Shown here piece after piece: positions 6,429 to 11,157 of a stretch of 11,157 nucleotides of DNA. The notes under the pieces were generated by a model that saw only the letters and a program-made list of their open reading frames with translations, ran no database searches and had not been told where the DNA came from. Within the stretch, counting starts at the first letter, position 1. Each line of letters begins with the position of its first letter. The stretch comes from Deltaproteobacteria bacterium (GTDB lineage: Bacteria; Desulfobacterota; BSN033; UBA1163), in the NCBI GenBank assembly GCA_016875255.1, contig VGRU01000111.1, positions 1-11,157 on the forward strand, given 5' to 3'. A program made the position numbers and the translations under genes.

Positions 6429-8597
6429 ATGTTAAGATTCAATGATATTTTGGATCGTTTGGTCTCCTACAATCCCAATGCCGACACAGACCTCTTAAGA
6501 AAGGCCTATGTCTTTTCCGCCAAAGTCCATCTTGGACAGGTCCGCCTCTCCGGTGAGCCTTACCTCACCCATCCCCTTGAAGTGACTGGAATCCTCACCC
6601 AGATGCAGCTCGATGCCGCCACCCTTGCCACAGGCCTTCTTCATGATGCCGTCGAGGATACGCTGGCCACTCTCGAAGAGATCCGTGAAAACTTCGGAAA
6701 TGAAATTTCCCAGTTGGTTGACGGGGTGACCAAGATCAGCCGCATCTCCCTCCGGTCATCTGAGGAGAGTCAGGCGGAAAATTTCCGGAAAATGATCCTG
6801 GCTATGGTGAAAGACATCCGGGTCGTCCTGGTAAAACTCGCTGACCGCCTTCACAATATGCGAACACTTCGATATCATTCTCCGGAAAAACAGGAAGAGA
6901 TCGCCCAGGAAACCCTCGACATCTACGCTCCCCTGGCCAACCGCCTTGGAATTGACTGGATCAAAACAGAGTTGCAAGAACTCGCCTTCAAGCACCGCTA
7001 CCCCGATATCTACGGGGAGATTCAGCGAAAGATCGCTAAAAAGGAGAGGGAGCGGCTTCGTTATGTCGATGAAATGAAACGAACCCTGCTGAAGAAGCTT
7101 TATGAAAACAAGATCGAGGGAGAGGTAACCGGCCGGCTCAAACAGATTTACAGCATCTATCTAAAGATGAAAGACCAGAATATCGATTTTGATCAGGTCT
7201 ATGATATTACCGCCTTCCGGATCGTTGTCCACAGCATCAAAGATTGTTACGATGTCCTGGGCATCATCCACTCCCTCTGGAAACCCATCCCCGGCAAATT
7301 TAAAGACTACATCGGTCTTCCCAAGGAGAATCTGTATCAATCCCTTCACACGGCTGCCATCGGACCTTATGGGGAACGGATTGAAATACAGATTCGCACC
7401 CGCGAGATGCACCGGATCGCGGAGGAAGGCATCGCCGCTCACTGGAAATATAAGGAAGGGAAACCCCTGGACGAGGCGGATGACAAACGATTTACCTGGC
7501 TGAGACAACTCCTCGAATGGCAGCGCGATTTGAAGGATGATCAAGAATTTATTGAAAGCGTCAAAGTGGACCTCTTCCCCCATGAGGTCTATATCTTTAC
7601 TCCGAAAGGCGAGGTGAAAGAATTCCCTGCGGGGGCGACCCCGGTTGATTTCGCCTATAGCATCCACTCCGATGTCGGGAATCATTGCATCGGAGCAAAG
7701 GTCAACGGGAAAATTGTCCCCCTGAAATATGAGTTCAAAAGCGGAGATACGGTTGAGATTCTGACCTCCCCGAACCAAAAACCAAGTAAAGACTGGCTCA
7801 AGTTTGTCAAAACCCCCCGGGCCAAAACCAAGATCCGGCAGTGGTTCAAATCAGAGGAGAGGGAGAAATCGATCATCCTTGGGAAAGAGATTCTGGATAA
7901 GGAACTTCGAAAATTCGATCTTCATCAGGCCAAGTTGATGAAGTCTGGAGAACTGGAAAAAGTGGCCGGCGAATTCAGTTTTCAGGGAGCGGAGGATCTG
8001 ATTGCCGCCGTCGGTTATGGAAAGGTGACCGCCAACCAGATCATTGGAAAGCTCCTTCCTCCGGAAAAGTTTGAAAAGAAGGAAGAGGAAGAGGGTCGCC
8101 TCCAAAGCCTCCTTCATAAGATCACACGCACCGGTCCGAAAGATGCCCTCCTCATTAAAGGAATCGATAATGTGATGGTTCGTTATGCAGGATGTTGCAA
8201 CCCCGTGCCTGGAGACAGGGTCGTGGGGTTCATCACAAGAGGGCGTGGGGTGACGATCCATACGGTCGATTGTCAGAGCATGATGGATGAAGATCCCAAT
8301 CGAAAGGTCGAGGTGGAGTGGGATTCGACAAAGGGATACAGCTATCCGGTTCGGATTCGCATCTATTCGGATGACAAGAAGGGATTGCTGGCGGAAATCA
8401 GCAGCTCCCTCACTTCCAATGAAGCCAACATCACGAATGCGAGAGTGGAAACGACCGATGATAAAAGGGCGATTGGAACCTTCGAACTTCAGATTCGGGA
8501 TTTAAATCATCTAAAGAAAGTGATGAAGGGCCTCGAAAAAATAAAGGGGATCCACAAGGTGGAAAGGATGAGGATCGAAGGTCAGGCTGAATCCTGA
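6429..8597 (+). CDS. rel: bifunctional (p)ppGpp synthetase/hydrolase, RelA/SpoT family
   Basis: Makes and degrades the stringent-response alarmones pppGpp/ppGpp; 722 aa, a normal full length. The N-terminal HD hydrolase domain is intact: His48 (LTHP), His72-Asp73 in GLLHDAVEDT and Asp139 in LADRLHNMRT. The synthetase domain has YDITAFRIVV (258-267), KFKD (290-293), NLYQSLHT (301-308) and EIQIRT (319-324). The basic [R/K]xKD type at 290 is that of bifunctional Rel/SpoT rather than the acidic form of synthetase-only RelA. TGS domain about 384-447 (PHEVYIFTPKGEV onward); conserved Cys motif YAGCCNPVPGD (586-596); C-terminal ACT domain about 640-715. All parts needed for both activities and ribosome-linked control are present. 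Start ATG at 6429 has only a weak ribosome site (gtaag). It converges with rpmB, separated by a hairpin. Relationship to the exporter operon is only adjacency. Confidence 0.96.
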   Translation: MLRFNDILDRLVSYNPNADTDLLRKAYVFSAKVHLGQVRLSGEPYLTHPLEVTGILTQMQLDAATLATGLLHDAVEDTLATLEEIRENFGNEISQLVDGVTKISRISLRSSEESQAENFRKMILAMVKDIRVVLVKLADRLHNMRTLRYHSPEKQEEIAQETLDIYAPLANRLGIDWIKTELQELAFKHRYPDIYGEIQRKIAKKERERLRYVDEMKRTLLKKLYENKIEGEVTGRLKQIYSIYLKMKDQNIDFDQVYDITAFRIVVHSIKDCYDVLGIIHSLWKPIPGKFKDYIGLPKENLYQSLHTAAIGPYGERIEIQIRTREMHRIAEEGIAAHWKYKEGKPLDEADDKRFTWLRQLLEWQRDLKDDQEFIESVKVDLFPHEVYIFTPKGEVKEFPAGATPVDFAYSIHSDVGNHCIGAKVNGKIVPLKYEFKSGDTVEILTSPNQKPSKDWLKFVKTPRAKTKIRQWFKSEEREKSIILGKEILDKELRKFDLHQAKLMKSGELEKVAGEFSFQGAEDLIAAVGYGKVTANQIIGKLLPPEKFEKKEEEEGRLQSLLHKITRTGPKDALLIKGIDNVMVRYAGCCNPVPGDRVVGFITRGRGVTIHTVDCQSMMDEDPNRKVEVEWDSTKGYSYPVRIRIYSDDKKGLLAEISSSLTSNEANITNARVETTDDKRAIGTFELQIRDLNHLKKVMKGLEKIKGIHKVERMRIEGQAES

Positions 8598-8600
8598 GGT

Positions 8601-8683
8601 AGTCGCATGGTCAAATAGTCTCATAGTCTTTTAGTCTAAAAAACAATAAGATCATGAGACGATACGACTATGTGACTTTTTTT
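8601..8683. terminator. hairpin between convergent rel and rpmB, likely terminator
   Basis: Arms at 8601-8630 and 8648-8677 are inverted copies matching at 23 of 30 positions, with an A-rich loop (ctaaaaaacaa). On the plus strand the right arm runs into ttttttt (8677-8683), as in an intrinsic terminator for rel. The minus-strand side lacks a T-run directly after the stem, so termination of rpmB is less clear. The arms are made of near-repeats of agtc-catagtc, which suggests a dispersed repeat reused as a terminator. Confidence 0.55.
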
Positions 8684-8687
8684 AAGA

Positions 8688-8879
8688 TCAGGCTGCTTTC
8701 GTAACCGAACCGGAGCGGAGGCATCTTGAACAGACTTTTATCTTAATCGTCCTTCCCTCTTTGATCGCCTTCACCTTATGGAGATTCGGATACCAGACCT
8801 TGCGGGTCTTATTATTTGCATGACTGACATTATGTCCAAAAACAGGCCCCTTACCGCAGATCTCACACTTTTTTGCCAT
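8688..8879 (-). CDS. rpmB: 50S ribosomal protein bL28
   Basis: Large-subunit ribosomal protein L28, 63 aa, a usual length for the short bacterial form. The N-terminus [25 protein letters not shown] is the family hallmark, followed by a basic middle ([12 protein letters not shown]). Four cysteines, Cys5/Cys8 and Cys50/Cys53, form two CxxC pairs, so this is the zinc-ribbon version. Paralogues lacking the cysteines replace this form under zinc limitation in some bacteria; none is seen here. The ATG at 8879 has gagg 6 bases upstream. It is transcribed alone, divergent from the tRNA methyltransferase and convergent with rel. Confidence 0.97.
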   Translation of the reverse strand: MAKKCEICGKGPVFGHNVSHANNKTRKVWYPNLHKVKAIKEGRTIKIKVCSRCLRSGSVTKAA

Positions 8880-8907
8880 TTGAAAACCTCAAAATGAATT
8901 TTAAAAT
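8880..8907 (+). promoter_or_regulatory. candidate promoter for the tRNA methyltransferase gene
   Basis: ttgaaa at 8880-8885 and taaaat at 8902-8907, 16 bases apart, each matching 5/6 of the sigma-70 consensus. This leaves a leader of roughly 45 bases to the ATG at 8958. It overlaps the rpmB upstream region, so the two divergent promoters lie face to face. Confidence 0.4.
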
Positions 8908-8935
8908 GAATAACATAGACCTGATAAAAAAGCAA
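8907..8935 (-). promoter_or_regulatory. candidate promoter for rpmB
   Basis: On the minus strand ttgctt (8935-8930) and tattca (8912-8907) are 17 bases apart, about 28 bases before the rpmB ATG. The -10 match is poor, so this is a tentative call. Confidence 0.3.
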
Positions 8936-8957
8936 GGAAGGACCCCTTAAACGAGAT

Positions 8958-9701
8958 ATGGAAACTCCCTGGATGGCCGAAGACGAAGCCCCATTTTTTC
9001 TATCTCCCGATGAAACTCTCGATTCTTTCTTCAATGGGAAACTGAAAATTCTTCAGAAGAAAGAAGGATACCGTTTCTCAATCGATGCGGTTCTGCTTGG
9101 CCAATTTGTCAAAATTCGAAGGAGCGAAAAAGCCATTGACCTGGGGACAGGGTGCGGCGTTCTTCCCCTCTTGTTATCACAGACGACAAAAGCCTCCTCC
9201 TTTGTCGGCGTGGAGATCCAGAAGTCGCTGGCCGATGTCGCGGTCAAGAGTGTCATCTTAAACTGTCTTGAAGACCGCATCTCCATTCTTCGCCAGGATT
9301 TCAGAAAATTAAAAACCTCTTTCCCTCCGGGTTCTTTTGATGTCGTTCTCTCCAACCCTCCCTATCGAAAATATCGGACGGGCAGGATCAACCCCTCTCC
9401 CCAGAAAGCCATTGCACGGCATGAAATAAAGGGAACCTTGAATGATCTGGTCTCCATCGCTTCCTATCTATTGCCGCATAAGGGGAGATGCTATTTCATC
9501 TTTCCCGCTTCGCGAACCGTTGATCTTTTAGTGGCCTTGAGAAAAGGAAATCTGGAGCCAAAACGTTTTCAGTTTGTCCATCCCCGTGTCGGAGAGAGCG
9601 CGAAGTTCCTTCTTGTCGAATCGGTCAAATCGAGTGGCGTGGAGCTGAATATCATGCCGCCCCTGATCCTCCATCGAGTAACTCCCCCATCTCCCCCTTA
9701 A
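8958..9701 (+). CDS. trmN: tRNA1(Val) (adenine37-N6)-methyltransferase-like, TrmN6/YfiC family
   Basis: SAM-dependent N6-adenine methyltransferase of the YfiC/TrmN6 group, 247 aa (E. coli YfiC is about 245). Members methylate A37 of tRNA1(Val); related ones may have other targets. Upstream YRFSIDAVLLGQF (38-50) is the family block before SAM motif I, DLGTGCGVLPLL (61-72). The acidic end of motif II is VGVEIQ (83-88). The catalytic NPPY is at 133-136, followed by YRKYRTGRINPSPQKAIARHE, typical for the family. The last residues TPPSPP and the stop come from a C-rich run (9680-9701) that looks like the outer arm of an intergenic repeat, so the extreme C-terminus may not be ancestral. ATG 8958 is chosen; an in-frame ATG at 8973 is possible, as neither has a strong ribosome site. 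It precedes the prenyl synthase gene by 293 bp. Confidence 0.88.
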   Translation: METPWMAEDEAPFFLSPDETLDSFFNGKLKILQKKEGYRFSIDAVLLGQFVKIRRSEKAIDLGTGCGVLPLLLSQTTKASSFVGVEIQKSLADVAVKSVILNCLEDRISILRQDFRKLKTSFPPGSFDVVLSNPPYRKYRTGRINPSPQKAIARHEIKGTLNDLVSIASYLLPHKGRCYFIFPASRTVDLLVALRKGNLEPKRFQFVHPRVGESAKFLLVESVKSSGVELNIMPPLILHRVTPPSPP

Positions 9702-9726
9702 CCCCCTCTGTCCCCCCTTAACGAGG

Positions 9727-9850
9727 CTGTGTCGTAATTAGCCATTCGCCCTTCGACACACTCAGGACGAACGGCTAAGTGATTGATTTTTAACATACCG
9801 TAGTCCGTTCGTGGTGAGGTTCTCGAACCATGAACGGAATTACGACACAG
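9727..9850. repeat. palindromic repeat element in the trmN-ispB gap
   Basis: A 13-bp perfect terminal inverted repeat, ctgtgtcgtaatt at 9727-9739 and its complement at 9838-9850, bounds a 124-bp non-coding unit. The interior arms are related in inverted orientation (cgacacactcaggacgaacgg on the left; ccgttcgtggtgaggttctcg on the right), so the unit folds on itself. Outside it, C-rich 9680-9721 and G-rich 9858-9920 look like a further, more decayed pair of arms (ttaactcccccatct and its rough complement near ggtggggtta), giving a nested palindrome. It fills much of the 293-bp gap between the two genes and could end trmN transcription. Confidence 0.75.
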
Positions 9851-9956
9851 TCTCTACCTTAAGAGGGGATGAAAAAGGCGGATCCCTCCCATTATAATAA
9901 GGGGAAGTTAGGTGGGGTTATGAGTCTTCCTGCCGTCAGAGCTCTCATAAATATTT

Positions 9957-9986
9957 TTGACAACGGGCGCTGAATAGGATAATAAT
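9957..9986 (+). promoter_or_regulatory. candidate promoter of the prenyl synthase gene
   Basis: A perfect -35 box ttgaca at 9957-9962 is followed by aataat at 9981-9986 after 18 bases (or gataat at 9978-9983 after 15). A start site would fall close to 9991-9994, almost at the ATG at 9995. This implies a leaderless or very short-leader transcript if used. Confidence 0.45.
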
Positions 9987-9994
9987 TTTAACAG

Positions 9995-11011
9995 ATGAAT
10001 GTTTTGAATGCCTCCATTTCGAGAACCAAAGAGAAGTCTCCCTTAGAAGAAATCCTACTGTGGGTTGGAGACGATCTCAAAAAAGTGGACCTTGAGTTCC
10101 GAAGGAATTTAAAGTCCGATGTCCCCATCATTGCCGCCATCGGAGAGCATCTTCTTCTCAGCGGAGGCAAACGGCTTCGCCCGATCCTTCTTCTGCTTTC
10201 CGCCAGGGCCTGCGGATATCAGGGAGAGGCGCACATCTCCATGGCCAGTTTAATCGAATTCATCCATACCGCCACGCTTCTCCATGACGATGTCGTGGAC
10301 CGGGCCGAACTCCGGAGGGGAATGGAGTCGGCCAATGCCAAATGGGGAAATGAGGCCTGTGTCCTGGTCGGGGATTTTCTCTTTACAAAATGCTTCTCCC
10401 TGCTCGTGGAAAATGGAAATCGAAAAATCCTTCAAACGGTTGCCAGGGCGACCACCCTGATGGCAGAAGGAGAACTTGAGGAATTGATCAAAACGAATGA
10501 CCTTTCCCTGACCCAGGAGGATTACTTTTCCATCATAGCGCGAAAAACAGCGGCGCTCTTCTCTGCCGCCACTCAGGTTGGGGCTATCCTTGGAGAAGCT
10601 TCGGAGGAGAAAGAAACGGCTTTAACCCATTTTGGGATGGATCTCGGAATTGCCTTTCAACTGATTGACGACAATCTCGACTACACGTCCAGGGAAGAGG
10701 AATTCGGAAAGAAGATTGGGATCGACCTCCAGGATGGAAAGATCACGCTTCCTCTCATCTATACCCTGAACCACTGCACTGAGAAAGAGTCGGCCATCAT
10801 CCGTCAGGCCGTCGAATCCGATCCCATGACCAGTGAATCCTTCTCCCAGGTGATAACGATTATTGATAACTATCGTGGTGTAACCTACACCTGGGAAAAG
10901 GCGAGCGAATATGTGGCAAGGGCAAAAGGACACCTCCATCATCTTCCCGGCTCAATGGAGAAGGAAGCCCTCCTAATCCTGGCTGATTATGTGCTGGAGA
11001 GAAGGTTATAA
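9995..11011 (+). CDS. ispB: trans-polyprenyl diphosphate synthase, IspB-like
   Basis: Condenses isopentenyl diphosphate with an allylic diphosphate to make the long prenyl chain for quinones; 338 aa (E. coli IspB is 323). GGKRLRP is at 57-63. The first aspartate-rich motif DDVVD is at 98-102 within FIHTATLLHDDVVD, with RR at 107-108. GDFLF is at 126-130, and the second aspartate-rich motif DDNLD at 225-229 (FQLIDDNLDY), then GIDLQDGKITLPL (242-254). Small residues before the first motif fit a long-chain (heptaprenyl to decaprenyl) enzyme rather than a farnesyl or geranylgeranyl synthase; exact chain length cannot be read. The N-terminus is about 12-15 residues longer than in E. coli, and no later ATG lies before residue 83. 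It has its own candidate promoter. It is soluble and acts at the cytoplasmic face of the membrane. Confidence 0.93.
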   Translation: MNVLNASISRTKEKSPLEEILLWVGDDLKKVDLEFRRNLKSDVPIIAAIGEHLLLSGGKRLRPILLLLSARACGYQGEAHISMASLIEFIHTATLLHDDVVDRAELRRGMESANAKWGNEACVLVGDFLFTKCFSLLVENGNRKILQTVARATTLMAEGELEELIKTNDLSLTQEDYFSIIARKTAALFSAATQVGAILGEASEEKETALTHFGMDLGIAFQLIDDNLDYTSREEEFGKKIGIDLQDGKITLPLIYTLNHCTEKESAIIRQAVESDPMTSESFSQVITIIDNYRGVTYTWEKASEYVARAKGHLHHLPGSMEKEALLILADYVLERRL

Positions 11012-11013
11012 AT

Positions 11014-11083
11014 AAGAGTTAAGAGTTAAGTGATAACGTTCAGGACATCGTTAACTCAAAAAATGCTCACGACATCGTTAACT
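11014..11083. repeat. short direct repeats downstream of ispB
   Basis: The 13-mer gacatcgttaact occurs at 11044-11056 and 11071-11083, 27 bases apart. A 7-mer tandem (aagagtt twice) lies at 11014-11027. The remaining sequence to the window end is AT-rich, with no open reading frame. Repeated motifs of this size occur at ends of some insertion sequences, but no transposase is visible here. Confidence 0.45.
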
Positions 11084-11157
11084 TAGGGCTTTGAGTCTAT
11101 ATATTAATACCGTGACCAGTATCATCAGTCACACAGTTGATGTTGATATTTATATTC

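Noticed and set aside
7161..7778. 205-codon open frame on the minus strand opposite rel
   Set aside because: It lies wholly inside the strongly conserved synthetase and TGS coding sequence; its product resembles no family I know and it has no context of its own. It is a shadow of rel.
6429..8597. Synthetase-only RelA
   Set aside because: The HD motif and other hydrolase residues are intact and the synthetase charge motif is the basic KFKD type, so the protein should be bifunctional.
11044..11083. CRISPR array start
   Set aside because: Only two 13-bp repeats are present. They are too short, and no cas gene or leader is visible.

Overview
The window looks like a chromosomal segment of a Gram-negative, probably anaerobic bacterium of deltaproteobacterial type (Desulfobacterota or a close relative). 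This is inferred from a periplasmic adaptor protein, a long bifunctional Rel, a four-cysteine ribosomal protein bL28, moderate GC, and intergenic spaces full of palindromic repeats with cccccttaatccccc-type arms. No taxonomic marker is decisive.

Left part (about 200-6087, all minus strand): a five-gene exporter operon read right to left. It encodes a HlyD/YbhG-like membrane-fusion protein, two separate ABC ATPases that match the N- and C-halves of E. coli YbhF, and two ABC-2 permeases matching YbhS and YbhR. The order is that of ybhGFSR, but the two ATPase domains are separate genes. The first ATPase has a canonical signature (LSGG) and no H-loop histidine. The second has the histidine and a degenerate signature (LAAG). 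As a heterodimer they would form one canonical and one degenerate ATP site. No TolC-type outer-membrane gene or dedicated regulator is visible.

Right part (6429-11011): housekeeping genes. A bifunctional (p)ppGpp synthetase/hydrolase (plus strand) converges on rpmB (bL28, minus). rpmB is divergent from a TrmN6/YfiC-type tRNA methyltransferase (plus). An IspB-like trans-polyprenyl diphosphate synthase (plus) follows.

Nearly every longer intergenic gap holds a palindromic or inverted-repeat element: 1-173 and 4800-4972 (two near-identical copies of one MITE-like family), 3614-3750, 6140-6310, 8601-8677 and 9727-9850. No transposase, tRNA, rRNA or CRISPR array was seen. I see no convincing new multi-gene system. 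The observations most worth following are the asymmetric split ATPase pair and the dense colonisation of the exporter operon by hairpin elements.
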